Positions 45,305-54,619 of a DNA stretch of 64,000 nucleotides are shown here, piece by piece. Source of the stretch: UBA1794 sp964439955 (GTDB lineage Bacteria > Bacteroidota > Bacteroidia > Bacteroidales > Bacteroidaceae). Numbering within the stretch: the stretch's first letter is position 1; the number at the start of each line of letters is the position of its first letter. The position numbers and the translations under genes are program-made. Below the pieces are notes generated by a model, which made no database searches, was not told the DNA's origin, and saw only the letters and a list, made by a program, of their open reading frames with translations. The stretch spans positions 1 to 64,000 of the forward strand of contig CAYTPX010000003.1 in the NCBI GenBank assembly GCA_964439955.1, read 5' to 3'.

Positions 45305-46891
45305 ATGATGGAACAGGATACTTCGTCTGCATCAGGCAAGCGCGACGGCAGACGGAAGCAAAGGAACACTGGCCTCCCGCAGGCCAGCGAGTATGGGAAG
45401 TTGCCGCCCCAAGCGCCGGATTTTGAAGAGGCGGTATTGGGGGCGATGATGCTGGAGGGGGACGCTTATCCGTTGGTGAGCGAGATTTTGCGGCCGGAAT
45501 CATTCTATGAACACAAGCACCAGCTGATTTACCAAGCCATTGTGGAACTGTCGATGGCGCAACAGCCGGTTGACATCCTGAGCGTGGCGGAACGCTTGCG
45601 CAGCAAGGGGGAGCTGGAGGAAGTGGGCGGCCCCTTCTACATCGCCCGCTTGAGCGAGATGGTGGCCTCGGCGGCGCATATAGAATACCATGCGCGCATC
45701 ATCGCCCAAAAATATCTGGCACGTGAGTTGATAGCCTTCAGCAGCAAGATTTCGGGCAAGGCTTTCGACGAGACGAACGACGTGTACGAAGTGATGCAGG
45801 AGGCGGAAGCCCGGCTTTTCGAATTGTCGCAGTTGAACCAGAAGAAGGATTATACGCAAATCAACCCCGTCATCAACGAAGCCTACGAGTTGATCAAGAA
45901 GGCAGCGGCGCGGACGGACGGCTTGAGCGGGCTGGAAAGCGGGTTTCACGCGTTGGACAAAATAACGGCGGGCTGGCAAAACAGCGACTTGATTATCATC
46001 GCGGCGCGCCCGGCCATGGGTAAAACGGCGTTTGTGCTGTCGATGGCGAAAAACATAGCCGTGGATTTCCAAACCCCTGTGGCTTTCTTTTCACTGGAAA
46101 TGAGCAATGTGCAGCTTGTGAACCGCCTGATTTCGAACGTATGCGAGATACCGAGCGAGAAAATACGCAACGGACAGTTGGCACCTTACGAGTGGCAGCA
46201 ACTCGACATCAAGCTCAAGCAGCTCATCAATGCCCCGCTCTACGTGGACGACACGGCGTCGCTCTCCATCTTCGACTTGCGTACCAAGGCGCGGAGGCTG
46301 GTAAAGGAGCACGGGGTGAAGCTCATAATCATAGACTACCTGCAACTAATGAACGGCGGCAAGGCGGGCTACGGAAGCCGGCAGGAGGAAGTGAGTACCA
46401 TTTCCCGCTCCTTGAAAGGACTGGCCAAGGAGTTGCAAATCCCGATTATCGCCCTCTCGCAGCTGAACCGTAGCGTCGAGACGCGTGACCCCAAGGAGGG
46501 CAAACGCCCGCAGTTGAGCGACTTGCGCGAGTCGGGAGCCATCGAGCAGGATGCCGATATGGTTTGTTTCATCCATCGTCCCGAATACTACAAGATATAC
46601 GAGGACGAGCGCGGCAACGACCTGCGCGGTTTGGCAGAGATCATTATCGCCAAGCACCGCAACGGGGCTGTGGGCGACGTGCGCTTGAGTTTCCGCGGGG
46701 AGTATGTCAAGTTCGCCAATCCTGGCGAAGGGGAGTCAGTTCCTTTCCCGGGTGAGGAGGCCGGGATAATCGGCTCGAAGATGAACAACCGCCCGTCGCC
46801 TGTTCCGCCTGAAGAACCGTTCCCTGCCTCGTTCCCACCGCCGGGAGACCCGTTTGCGGGAATCGACACGGCTAATTTACCTCCGTTTTAA
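45305..46891 (+). CDS. dnaB: Replicative DNA helicase DnaB
   Basis: The hexameric 5'-3' fork helicase, 528 residues from the ATG at 45305 (a second ATG follows at once). The N-terminal DnaG-interacting domain ('PPQAPDFEEAVLGAMMLEGDAYPLVSEIL') is followed by the RecA-type motor: Walker A 'AARPAMGKTAFVLSMAKNIA' (Lys240), 'VAFFSLEMSNVQLVNRLIS', Walker B 'KLIIIDYLQLM', and 'EISQ/ALSQLNRSVE...LSDLRESGAIEQDADMV'. The C-terminal 50 residues are Pro-rich and variable. No intein is present. Confidence 0.97.
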   Translation: MMEQDTSSASGKRDGRRKQRNTGLPQASEYGKLPPQAPDFEEAVLGAMMLEGDAYPLVSEILRPESFYEHKHQLIYQAIVELSMAQQPVDILSVAERLRSKGELEEVGGPFYIARLSEMVASAAHIEYHARIIAQKYLARELIAFSSKISGKAFDETNDVYEVMQEAEARLFELSQLNQKKDYTQINPVINEAYELIKKAAARTDGLSGLESGFHALDKITAGWQNSDLIIIAARPAMGKTAFVLSMAKNIAVDFQTPVAFFSLEMSNVQLVNRLISNVCEIPSEKIRNGQLAPYEWQQLDIKLKQLINAPLYVDDTASLSIFDLRTKARRLVKEHGVKLIIIDYLQLMNGGKAGYGSRQEEVSTISRSLKGLAKELQIPIIALSQLNRSVETRDPKEGKRPQLSDLRESGAIEQDADMVCFIHRPEYYKIYEDERGNDLRGLAEIIIAKHRNGAVGDVRLSFRGEYVKFANPGEGESVPFPGEEAGIIGSKMNNRPSPVPPEEPFPASFPPPGDPFAGIDTANLPPF

Positions 46892-46962
46892 TGCAATAAT
46901 AAAGGGTGCTTTTGCGTTACTAAAGGCAGGTTCGAACAATATATCTATTTGTTGAGACAAAC

Positions 46963-49452
46963 ATGAAGAAAATAGTTTTGTTACTCTTTGGCGTATTTGC
47001 TTCTGTCATGCTCCACGCGCAGTCGCTGAATCTCTTGAACTCCTTGAGCGGGATGAGCCCCGGAGGGATTGACAAGCTCACGGAAAAACAGATAGGGCAA
47101 ATCGCTACGGAAATGGAGAATAACAAATTGAGTGTGGACCAGATGGAAACCCAGGCCCAGCAATACGGGCTTTCTAAGCAATCGGCAGCCCGCTTGAAAC
47201 GGCGTTTGGTTCGCTACAGCAGCCTGCAAGCCGAAAAGAAAGCCAAGCAAAATGCGGAAAGGGATTTGGAAGGATATCTGGGGGAAGATGAAGAGCAAGA
47301 AATAAGGGAGCCGGTAGAGGAAGAAATATATGTATTGGACAAGCGGACGGGCAAGATGGTGAAAAAGCTCCAAATCTTTGGCCTTTCGACTTTTCGCGAT
47401 GCTAATCTGACGTTCGAGCCGAACTTGCGGATTGCTACGCCGGAGGATTATGTGCTGGGGCCTGACGATGAATTGTTGATCGACATATACGGCACCTCGG
47501 AAGCCAGCTATGACTTATTTGTTTCACCCGATGGAAAAATAAATATCCCTTATGTCGGTGTGCTCACGGTGGGAGGCCTTACGATAAATGACGCACGGGG
47601 CATGATAAAAAAACGCTTGGCTTCTGTCTACCAGGGCCTATCTTCCGGCACGGTGGACGTGAGCATTGCCTTGGGCGACATACGGAGTATCACGGTAAGT
47701 GTCATTGGTGAGGTCGCTTCACCGGGTTCTTATACTATCCCTTCTTTGTCTTCTGTCTATAATGTGCTATATTTGTGCGGCGGCCCGACGGAGAATGCAT
47801 CTTTCCGTAAGGTGCAAATATCGCGGGGCAACCGTATCATACAGGTTGTGGACTTGTATGATTTTTTGGTTTACGGGAAGAGTTCCACAGTACGCCTGCA
47901 GGATCAGGACGTAATCAAGGTGCTTCCTTATAAAAACCGGGTTTCCATCTCGGGCGAGGTGAAGACGCCTGCCATTTATGAGATGAACGAATTTGAGACA
48001 GTGGGCGACTTGATAGAATTTGCCGGGGGCTTTTCACAACATGCCTATCGCGACCGCGTGACGGCATACCGCAATACTCCGAAGGAACGTTCGGTGATCG
48101 ATGTTGCCCAAGCGGACTATGACAGCTTTTATACGGAAGTCGGCGATGAATATTTTGTGGGAAAACTGATAGACCGTTTTGCCAACCGCGTACAGATACA
48201 AGGCTCTGTTTACCGGCCGGGGGAATATTCTTTGGATGCAGGTATGCATGTGAGCGATTTGTTGGGCAAGGCGGACGGGTTGCTGGATGATGCTTTCTCT
48301 TCCCGTGCAATCATTTTCCGCAAGAATATATTGAACCGCCCGGAAATGCTTTCCTTCTCTCCGGAAGATGTGCTGATGGGGAAAAACGATGTCCTTCTGC
48401 AACGGGAAGATTCCGTGCAAATTTATTCAGTGAAAGACATGATGGAGGAACAGACGATTTATGTGTCCGGGGCAGTCGTTGCGGGCGGAACGTTTGATTT
48501 CGCGGAGGGGATGACTTTGAAGGACGCTATTTTGCTGGCAAATGGCTTCACTTCCAAAGCGGATTTGAATGAGATTTTGCTTTTCCGGCAGAATGTTGAT
48601 TTGGATGACCTAGGGTCCGATAAGCAAAAGGCCATGAGTTTCCGTTTTTCGGTAGACAGCAAGTTGGGTTTCTCGGATAGCGTGTCGTCGTTCCGCTTGC
48701 AGAAAAACGACCGGATTACGGTGCGTTCTCTTTATGGGTTGGAAGATTTGCGCAGGGTAAGCATCGTGGGTGAGGTGAAATTCCCGGGCGATTATGTGAT
48801 TTTGAACAAATCCCAACGGATTTCGGACTTGATAGAAATGGCCGGCGGCTTGACGGAATATGCCTATCCCGAGGGCGCGTTCTTGATCCGTAAACGGAAC
48901 TTGTCGGACGCGGAGCGGCGCATGATGGAAGAAGTGGCTGAACAATTGGAAGGAAAAGTGGGCGAAACGGACGATAGGACCAATACCGATTCGCTCAAGC
49001 AGCAGCGTGCGTTGATAAGGGAATGGGATTTGGTAGGACTCGATTTGAAGAAGATTTTGTCAGAACCGGGTTCGAAGTATGATATCCTATTGAGTGAGGG
49101 CGACTCGATCAGTATTCCCCAACAGTTGGAGACAGTGTTTGTGGAAGGGGAAGTGTTGCAGCCCAATGCAATACGTTATGAAAAGGGGAAAAGTTTCTCT
49201 GATTATGTCCAGGAAGCCGGTGGATGTAGCTCAAAGGCATGGAAGAAAGGTATGTATGTGGTACATGCAAACGGTGCGGTCAAGGGTACGCGCAGTTTCT
49301 TGGGCATACGGAGATACCCGAAAGTGCTTCCTGGTTCGCGGATAGTCGTACCCGAAAAGGAGGAAACCAGCAGGATGTCGACAGGTGAACTGGTGACACT
49401 CAGTTCGAGTATCGTCTCAATGGCTGCGATTATAATAAGTGTGTTCAAATAA
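46963..49452 (+). CDS. Wza-like polysaccharide export outer-membrane protein with SLBB repeats
   Basis: An 829-residue protein with a signal peptide (1-20, ending LHAQ) but no lipobox. A polar helical region (about 60-125) precedes a Poly_export domain ('YVLGPDDELLIDIYG') and six SLBB-type segments ('VIGEVASPGSYTIPSLSSVY', 'ISGEVKTPAIYEMNEFETVG', 'IQGSVYRPGEYSLDAGMHVS', 'VSGAVVAGGTFDFAEGMTLK', 'IVGEVKFPGDYVILNKSQRI', 'VEGEVLQPNAIRYEKGKSFS'). It ends in a hydrophobic stretch. It should form the periplasmic/outer-membrane channel for polysaccharide. E. coli Wza is less than half this length with fewer SLBB domains. It starts the wza-wzz-wzy run. Confidence 0.9.
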   Translation: MKKIVLLLFGVFASVMLHAQSLNLLNSLSGMSPGGIDKLTEKQIGQIATEMENNKLSVDQMETQAQQYGLSKQSAARLKRRLVRYSSLQAEKKAKQNAERDLEGYLGEDEEQEIREPVEEEIYVLDKRTGKMVKKLQIFGLSTFRDANLTFEPNLRIATPEDYVLGPDDELLIDIYGTSEASYDLFVSPDGKINIPYVGVLTVGGLTINDARGMIKKRLASVYQGLSSGTVDVSIALGDIRSITVSVIGEVASPGSYTIPSLSSVYNVLYLCGGPTENASFRKVQISRGNRIIQVVDLYDFLVYGKSSTVRLQDQDVIKVLPYKNRVSISGEVKTPAIYEMNEFETVGDLIEFAGGFSQHAYRDRVTAYRNTPKERSVIDVAQADYDSFYTEVGDEYFVGKLIDRFANRVQIQGSVYRPGEYSLDAGMHVSDLLGKADGLLDDAFSSRAIIFRKNILNRPEMLSFSPEDVLMGKNDVLLQREDSVQIYSVKDMMEEQTIYVSGAVVAGGTFDFAEGMTLKDAILLANGFTSKADLNEILLFRQNVDLDDLGSDKQKAMSFRFSVDSKLGFSDSVSSFRLQKNDRITVRSLYGLEDLRRVSIVGEVKFPGDYVILNKSQRISDLIEMAGGLTEYAYPEGAFLIRKRNLSDAERRMMEEVAEQLEGKVGETDDRTNTDSLKQQRALIREWDLVGLDLKKILSEPGSKYDILLSEGDSISIPQQLETVFVEGEVLQPNAIRYEKGKSFSDYVQEAGGCSSKAWKKGMYVVHANGAVKGTRSFLGIRRYPKVLPGSRIVVPEKEETSRMSTGELVTLSSSIVSMAAIIISVFK

Positions 49453-49471
49453 GGTTTAGCATAGGGAAGAA

Positions 49472-50578
49472 ATGGAAGTACGAGCGTCGCAGTCACCAGA
49501 ATATGTATCAGTCCGTATCTTGAAAGCCTCTTATTCAGATTGGAAGCGTTTCCTTGTGGAACGGCGATGGAAGATTGTCGCTATATGGTTTCTTGTATTG
49601 GTAATTTCTTTTGTGGCTTCTTTCCTAATCCCCCGGAAGTACACGGCAATGCTTAGCTTTGCCCTGCAAAACGAGGAATCGGTGGGCGGACTTTCGGACT
49701 TGGCTTCTCAATTCGGCCTTAGTTTGGGAGGAGGTTCCATGGGTGCTTTTGGTGGCGACAATTTGTTTGAATTGCTTCAGTCCCGTACGATGTTGGAGCG
49801 GGCTTTGCTAAAGGAGCAAAACCTTGGGGGAAAACGTACAAACCTATTGAACCTTTATCTGGATACATATCGGTTTCCGGAAATGTGGCAGAAGAGTAAG
49901 GATTCAGCCTTGCTCTCGCTCTCCTTTCCCGTGGACCAACCGCGGGAAACTTTCTCCCGTACCCAGGATAGTATCATGCAGGTTGTCACGGGGATGATAT
50001 TGACGAAACAATTGGTCGTGGAGAAGCGCAATAAGAAACTTAGCATTGGGGATATAACCTTTACTTCGGAAAACGAGCAGCTATCGAAGCTTTTCGTAGA
50101 GAACTTGATGGATGTGACGGGGAACTATTATATCCAGACAAGGACAAAGCGCTCTTATGAGAATTACATTAATCTAAAGCATGAAGTAGATTCTATCCGT
50201 GCCCTTTACGCCAAGGCTATCCATTCGCAGGCTTCGGCGGTCGACAGTTCGCCCAATGCCATACGGCAATCGGGCCTGACGGGGGTAGTAGAACGTACCA
50301 CGGAGATGCAGTTTTTGGCGGCGACTTATGCGGAAATGAAGAAGAACTTGGAGCTTGCCCGCGTTTCAATGAATACGAACGCCCCCTTAATCGACGTGAT
50401 CGATGCGCCGATTTATCCACTGAAAGTCACAAAATATGGGAAGCTGAAGTCGATAGTGGTCGGGGGATTCCTTGGGGGAGTGGTTTCCTTGGGTTTCTAC
50501 TCGATGCTTTTCTTGTGGAGGGAATGGAAAAAACGCCACAAGCTTCCTGCACCAACAGGGGAGTCAATTCCCGGGTGA
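49472..50578 (+). CDS. Wzz-type chain length determinant protein
   Basis: A 368-residue inner-membrane polysaccharide co-polymerase. Two membrane helices (about 34-53 and 329-351) flank a periplasmic helical domain with the usual 'IPRKYTAMLSFAL' opening and 'VIDAPIYPLKVTKYGKLKSIVVGG' closing motif (P-x2-P-like). There is no tyrosine-kinase domain, so length control is not kinase-linked here. It follows the Wza-like gene by 19 bases. Confidence 0.88.
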   Translation: MEVRASQSPEYVSVRILKASYSDWKRFLVERRWKIVAIWFLVLVISFVASFLIPRKYTAMLSFALQNEESVGGLSDLASQFGLSLGGGSMGAFGGDNLFELLQSRTMLERALLKEQNLGGKRTNLLNLYLDTYRFPEMWQKSKDSALLSLSFPVDQPRETFSRTQDSIMQVVTGMILTKQLVVEKRNKKLSIGDITFTSENEQLSKLFVENLMDVTGNYYIQTRTKRSYENYINLKHEVDSIRALYAKAIHSQASAVDSSPNAIRQSGLTGVVERTTEMQFLAATYAEMKKNLELARVSMNTNAPLIDVIDAPIYPLKVTKYGKLKSIVVGGFLGGVVSLGFYSMLFLWREWKKRHKLPAPTGESIPG

Positions 50579-50586
50579 CGGGCAGG

Positions 50587-50635
50587 GCGCTGTTTCCCGC
50601 CCCATGGATTTGCGGGAAAAGCGCACGCTCTTTTT
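50587..50635 (+). promoter_or_regulatory. Hairpin with trailing T-run between the wzz- and wzy-like genes
   Basis: GCGCT-g-TTTCCCGC (50587-50600) pairs with GCGGGAAAAGCGC (50612-50624) with one bulged G, followed 7 bases later by CTTTTTG. It may be an attenuator within the operon. Its right arm resembles the GGAAAAGTGC motif seen in other gaps. Confidence 0.45.
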
Positions 50636-50665
50636 GAGAAAACCTGCAAGGCAAATTAGGAAAAG

Positions 50666-52096
50666 ATGCTGTTCATTCCCCTGCTTATATTGGGTATCGT
50701 CCTCTACCTCATAGGACGCCGGGTTTCTTCGGCGCTCATCTTCTTTTTCTTTTGCCTGGACGGTTACCAGATAGTGCCTTATCCGGATGTCTTGTTCAAT
50801 ACGTATTTGGGTATTTCCAAATCGCATGACTTTGCTTTGCTTTATGCCTTGGTGCTTTTTTTCTACGGGCTTTACCGCTATAAGGATTTCGTCCCGAGAA
50901 ATCTGCTGACCCGCTTGATAGGGTGGTATACGCTCCTCTTGTTTGCTTTGATAGGCTTCAGCCTTTTCTATTACCATATTCCCGTTTCAGAGGTCTTGCG
51001 CACTATACGCCCCTATTTCTTGGTTTATGCCTATTTCCCTTTGCGTCGGTTGACTTATGACCAGTACAGCAAGGTAATCCATGCCCTTTGGATGATTACC
51101 CTGTTCCAGTCTGTGTTGTTTATCATCCAGTCCATCCTCGGAATCCCTTTGCTCAACAATGCACAGGGCGGTTATGTTTCCGAGTTTATTTTCCACCGTT
51201 ATTACAATTATCCTAAACTTCTGTATTTGGCGGCTTATCTTTCGTGGTTTGCCCGCTATCCTTTCTATTCTTCCTTGTTGCGCCGGTTTGCGCTTGCCGT
51301 TTTTTCTTTGGCCGTTTACCTTACGTTTTCGCGTGCGGCCTTGGCGGAGTATCTTTTTTTGGTGGCCGTTGGCTATGTAATCCGCATGGGGGGGCTGAGC
51401 CGTTGGCGCATGTTGCTCATCGGTATCCCGGTCTTTTTGCTTTCCGTCTCGGCTCTGGCCTTCGTTATGCTCAAGCAACAAGGTGGCCGGACGTTTACGG
51501 ACATACAGAGTGTCATGGCGGGCGATTTCGTGGAAGTGGCGCAGTCGGAGGCCGGTGCGGAGTTCTCGATCGAGGCGGACGCCACGTTCATTTTCCGGAT
51601 GGCGTTGGCTTGTGAACGGTTCTTGGATGTAGTTTCCACGCCGGCCAGTTTCGTGCTGGGACGGGGCTTGTCCGCAGAGGGTTCGGCCTATACCCGTACA
51701 AACTTTAATTATTACATTGGGCTGACTTCCCTGCAAACCGGTGAGGTATTCCAGCTGGATACCAGCGATATCTCTTGGTCTGTGTTGTTCTTGCGCTATG
51801 GGATTGTAGGCACCGTGCTCTATGTCGTGGGTTTTTTCGTCCTGGCTTCCTATTTTTTGCGCTCAAGAAAAAGATTGGCTTCCCTGTATGGGACGGATGC
51901 AACAGTCCCCCCCCCATATTCATTGGGATTGGCCTTGTTCCTTTTTATGATGATGATTTTTCTCAATTCGCTGGTGAGCGATTCCCTTTACACGATCACG
52001 TACTATCTCCCTGTGCTGTTCTTTTTCGACCGGCCTTACCTTTTTGCGGGCGATGGGGAGTTTGAAGAGCGGTCGCCGTTTGCTTTCCGGCTGTAA
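50666..52096 (+). CDS. O-antigen ligase/polymerase-like membrane protein (Wzy type)
   Basis: A 476-residue polytopic protein with about 11-12 hydrophobic helices and a large periplasmic loop around residues 280-365 ('MAGDFVEVAQSEAGAEFSIEADATFIFRMALACERFLDVVSTPASFVLGRGLSAEGSAY'), typical of Wzy/WaaL proteins. 'LAVYLTFSRAALAEYLFLVAVGYVIR' holds the conserved SR motif. With the Wza-like and Wzz genes it would polymerise repeat units in the periplasm. The sequence family is divergent, so polymerase versus ligase is not resolved. Confidence 0.75.
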   Translation: MLFIPLLILGIVLYLIGRRVSSALIFFFFCLDGYQIVPYPDVLFNTYLGISKSHDFALLYALVLFFYGLYRYKDFVPRNLLTRLIGWYTLLLFALIGFSLFYYHIPVSEVLRTIRPYFLVYAYFPLRRLTYDQYSKVIHALWMITLFQSVLFIIQSILGIPLLNNAQGGYVSEFIFHRYYNYPKLLYLAAYLSWFARYPFYSSLLRRFALAVFSLAVYLTFSRAALAEYLFLVAVGYVIRMGGLSRWRMLLIGIPVFLLSVSALAFVMLKQQGGRTFTDIQSVMAGDFVEVAQSEAGAEFSIEADATFIFRMALACERFLDVVSTPASFVLGRGLSAEGSAYTRTNFNYYIGLTSLQTGEVFQLDTSDISWSVLFLRYGIVGTVLYVVGFFVLASYFLRSRKRLASLYGTDATVPPPYSLGLALFLFMMMIFLNSLVSDSLYTITYYLPVLFFFDRPYLFAGDGEFEERSPFAFRL

Positions 52097-52113
52097 GGCG
52101 TTTGTCGTTCCTC

Positions 52114-53052
52114 TTATCGGTATTTGCTTTCCCCTTGGTCGTTTAAGATGCTCAGGTAGGAATTGTATCGGGAAATGCTGATATGCCCCTCCTCTATGGC
52201 TTTCAGTACGGCACATCCCGGTTCATTACGGTGGGTGCAGTTATTGAAACGGCAGTGTGCCGCGGTACGGAATAGCTCGGGAAAATAATGTCCGACCTCC
52301 CCGGTATTGAAGTCGAACGTGCCAAACCCTTTAATCCCCGGGGTATCTATCAAATATCCTCCTTGCGGTAGCGGGAACATTTCGCTGAAGGTGGTAGTAT
52401 GAATGCCGCTTAGGTGCATTTCCGACACAGGTGCGGTTTTTTGGTGTGCGCCGGGTATCAAAGAGTTGAGCAAGGTTGATTTTCCTACACCGCTGTGTCC
52501 GGATAAAAGTGAAATCTTCTTGGCAATCAAGTCGCGGAGTTCGTCGATACCTTGTTCTTCGAGTGCGGAAATGCACAAGCACTTGTAGCCGATGGCCTCG
52601 TATAATTGGACTAACCCATGCAAGCGTTGTTCTTCTTCAGGGTTGAGTTCGTCGATTTTGTTGAAGAGTATGGCGACGGGGACTCCGTATGCTTCAGCAG
52701 AGGCCAAGAAGCGGTCGATGAATGTCGTGGAGGTTTCCGGCCGGCTCACTGTTACCATCAGGAGTGAAAGGTCTATGTTTGCGGCCAATATGTGGGATTG
52801 TTTGCTCAGGTTGGATGCCTTGCGGATGATGTAGTTCTTTCGGTCTTGGATTTCCGTGATGAGCGCGGTATTATCCCCGGCGCGCGTTATGTTCACATGG
52901 TCTCCCACAGCTACCGGGTTGGTACTGCGTATTCCTCGCAACCGGAAGTTCCCTTTTATTTTGCAGTCTACGATTTCTCCTTCTTGGGTAAGTACTTGGT
53001 ACCAGCTCCCCGTATTCCGTATGATAAGCCCGCAGGTTTGCTCTTTTTCCAT
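52114..53052 (-). CDS. rsgA: Ribosome small subunit-dependent GTPase A
   Basis: A circularly permuted GTPase (312 residues) that checks late 30S maturation. The N-terminal OB fold ('GLIIRNTGSWYQVLTQEGEIVDCKIKGNFRLRG') is followed by G4 'ILFNKIDELN', G1 'LSGHSGVGKSTLLNSL', G3 'YLIDTPGIKGFG', and a C-terminal zinc finger with the 'CRFNNCTHRNEPGC' ligands. It lies downstream of frr on the same strand. Confidence 0.96.
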   Translation of the reverse strand: MEKEQTCGLIIRNTGSWYQVLTQEGEIVDCKIKGNFRLRGIRSTNPVAVGDHVNITRAGDNTALITEIQDRKNYIIRKASNLSKQSHILAANIDLSLLMVTVSRPETSTTFIDRFLASAEAYGVPVAILFNKIDELNPEEEQRLHGLVQLYEAIGYKCLCISALEEQGIDELRDLIAKKISLLSGHSGVGKSTLLNSLIPGAHQKTAPVSEMHLSGIHTTTFSEMFPLPQGGYLIDTPGIKGFGTFDFNTGEVGHYFPELFRTAAHCRFNNCTHRNEPGCAVLKAIEEGHISISRYNSYLSILNDQGESKYR

Positions 53053-53077
53053 TGGTGGCGTGTTTCAAGAAATGAAG

Positions 53078-53104
53078 CAGGCTCTACTGGGAAAATAGAG
53101 CCTG
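53078..53104 (-). terminator. Hairpin between frr and rsgA
   Basis: A perfect 9-bp stem (CAGGCTCTA 53078-53086, TAGAGCCTG 53096-53104) with a 9-base loop in the frr-rsgA gap. The T-run on the minus strand is weak, so it may only attenuate transcription. Confidence 0.5.
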
Positions 53105-53142
53105 TGGGAAAAACTGCAAGGTGGCATTCTTCCGCGCAATGC

Positions 53143-53703
53143 TTAGACGGTCATGATTTCTTTTTCCTTTCCGGCCAGCATATCTTCCACCTTCTTTATA
53201 TAGCTGTCATGCAATTTCTGGAGTTTGGCTTCCGCGTCTTTTTCCGCGTCTTCGGGAAGTCCCTCTTTGATTGCTTTCTTCAGTTTGTCGAGCGTGTCGC
53301 GTCGTGCGTTGCGTATGCTGATTTTCCCGGTTTCGCCTTCTTTGTTGCATTGTTTTACGAGCGCGCGGCGACGTTCCTCCGTAAGGGGCGGGATGCCAAG
53401 GCGGATGATTTCGCCGTTATTCTCGGGGGTTATGCCCAAGTCCGAGTCGATAATCGCTTTTTCAATTACCCGGAACATGCTTTTGTCCCAAGGCTTGATG
53501 GCAATGGTGCGTGCGTCGGGGGTGTTTATGGCGGCTACGTTATTGAGAGGCACCATCGTCCCGTAGGAATCCACCCTGATCCCGTCGAGCAGGCGGGCGC
53601 TGGCTTTCCCAGCTCGGATATGCGCCAATGCGTCATCCAAGTACATAATGGCCATTTCCATCTTATCTTTTACTTCGCTGAGGGCTTCGTTTACGTCTAA
53701 CAT
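53143..53703 (-). CDS. frr: Ribosome recycling factor
   Basis: A 186-residue tRNA-mimic that splits post-termination ribosomes with EF-G. 'KMEMAIMYLDDALAHIRAGKASARLLDGIRVDSYGTMVPLNNVA' , 'DKSMFRVIEKAIIDSDLGITPENNGEIIRLGIPPLTEERRRALVKQ' and 'SIRNARRDTLDKLKK' are the family's helix-bundle and hinge motifs. Full length. Confidence 0.98.
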   Translation of the reverse strand: MLDVNEALSEVKDKMEMAIMYLDDALAHIRAGKASARLLDGIRVDSYGTMVPLNNVAAINTPDARTIAIKPWDKSMFRVIEKAIIDSDLGITPENNGEIIRLGIPPLTEERRRALVKQCNKEGETGKISIRNARRDTLDKLKKAIKEGLPEDAEKDAEAKLQKLHDSYIKKVEDMLAGKEKEIMTV

Positions 53704-53741
53704 ACGGTGTTTCTGGATTTGTTGGTTTTATGATTCGTGAG

Positions 53742-53772
53742 CAAAAGTAAAGTTTTTATTTCTCTCCTGCAA
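53742..53772 (-). promoter_or_regulatory. frr promoter (-33 TTG, -7 TACTTTTG)
   Basis: On the minus strand TTG (53772-53770), 20 bases, TACTTTTG (53749-53742), then a 38-base leader to the frr ATG. It overlaps the upstream region of the divergent metal permease promoter. Confidence 0.65.
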
Positions 53773-53782
53773 GGGAAAGGCT

Positions 53783-53790
53783 TAACTTTG
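53783..53790 (+). promoter_or_regulatory. -7 box of the metal permease gene
   Basis: TAACTTTG, a full TAnnTTTG match, 28 bases before the ATG at 53819. It lies 33 bases from the divergent frr -7 box. Confidence 0.55.
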
Positions 53791-53818
53791 CGCTTTTCTT
53801 GGAAAAGGAACCGCCCTT

Positions 53819-54619
53819 ATGGAATTATTCGAACTTGCTTTCTTTCGCAATGCCTTGCTTGGTGCTTTTTTGGCTTCCTTGGCCTGTGGCATTGTCGGGA
53901 CTTATATTGTGGTACGCCGGTTAGTATTCATTTGTGGAGGAATCACGCATGCTTCCTTGGGCGGGGTGGGTATTGCCTTGTATTTGGGTTGGCCTCCTTT
54001 GTGGCCGGCCTTGGGCTTTTCCATATTGTCTGCCTTGGGTATCAGGAAACTCGCCGGGAACAAGGATGAACGGGAGGACTCTTTGATAGCCGTGTTTTGG
54101 ACTTTCGGCATGGCTGTGGGCATCTTGTTTGCTTTCCTTACGCCGGGATATGGGGCGGACTTGACTACTTACCTTTTCGGCAATATCCTTTCGATTACTG
54201 CCCCTGACCTGTATCTATCGGGTGCTGTCGTTTTCGTTTTATTGTTAGGCTGTGCCTTGTTTTTCCGCCCTTTTGCGGCGATGGCCTTCGACGCCGATTT
54301 CATGCGGACACGGGGTTTGCCGGTGCGGGCTATGGAGTACGCCATGATGGTGCTCACCGCTGTGACGGTAGTGGCGGTAATCCGCATCGTAGGCATTGTC
54401 CTTGCGCTTGCTTTGCTTACGATTCCCCAAATGACGGCCAACCTTTTTACCAATCGCCTGTGCCCGATGATGCTTTTGTCCGTGGGCTTGGCGTTGGGAG
54501 TGTGTTTGTGCGGGTTGGTGGTGTCCTATTTCTTGAATATCCCCTCTGGTGCTTCTGTGATTGTTTGTGCCTGTTTTTTGTATGCTGTGGCGCGGGTCGG
54601 GAAAAAACTATGCGCCTGA
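53819..54619 (+). CDS. Zinc/manganese-type metal ABC transporter permease (ZnuB/MntB family)
   Basis: A 266-residue inner-membrane subunit with seven or eight helices. 'NALLGAFLASLACGIVGTYIVVRRLVFICGGITHASLGGVGIALYLG' is the ABC-3 permease signature and 'GILFAFLTPGYGADLTTYLFGNILSIT' follows it. Metal specificity is not readable. Neither the ATPase nor the binding protein is next to it, so these must be encoded elsewhere. The end overlaps the convergent methyltransferase gene by 12 bases. Confidence 0.9.
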   Translation: MELFELAFFRNALLGAFLASLACGIVGTYIVVRRLVFICGGITHASLGGVGIALYLGWPPLWPALGFSILSALGIRKLAGNKDEREDSLIAVFWTFGMAVGILFAFLTPGYGADLTTYLFGNILSITAPDLYLSGAVVFVLLLGCALFFRPFAAMAFDADFMRTRGLPVRAMEYAMMVLTAVTVVAVIRIVGIVLALALLTIPQMTANLFTNRLCPMMLLSVGLALGVCLCGLVVSYFLNIPSGASVIVCACFLYAVARVGKKLCA

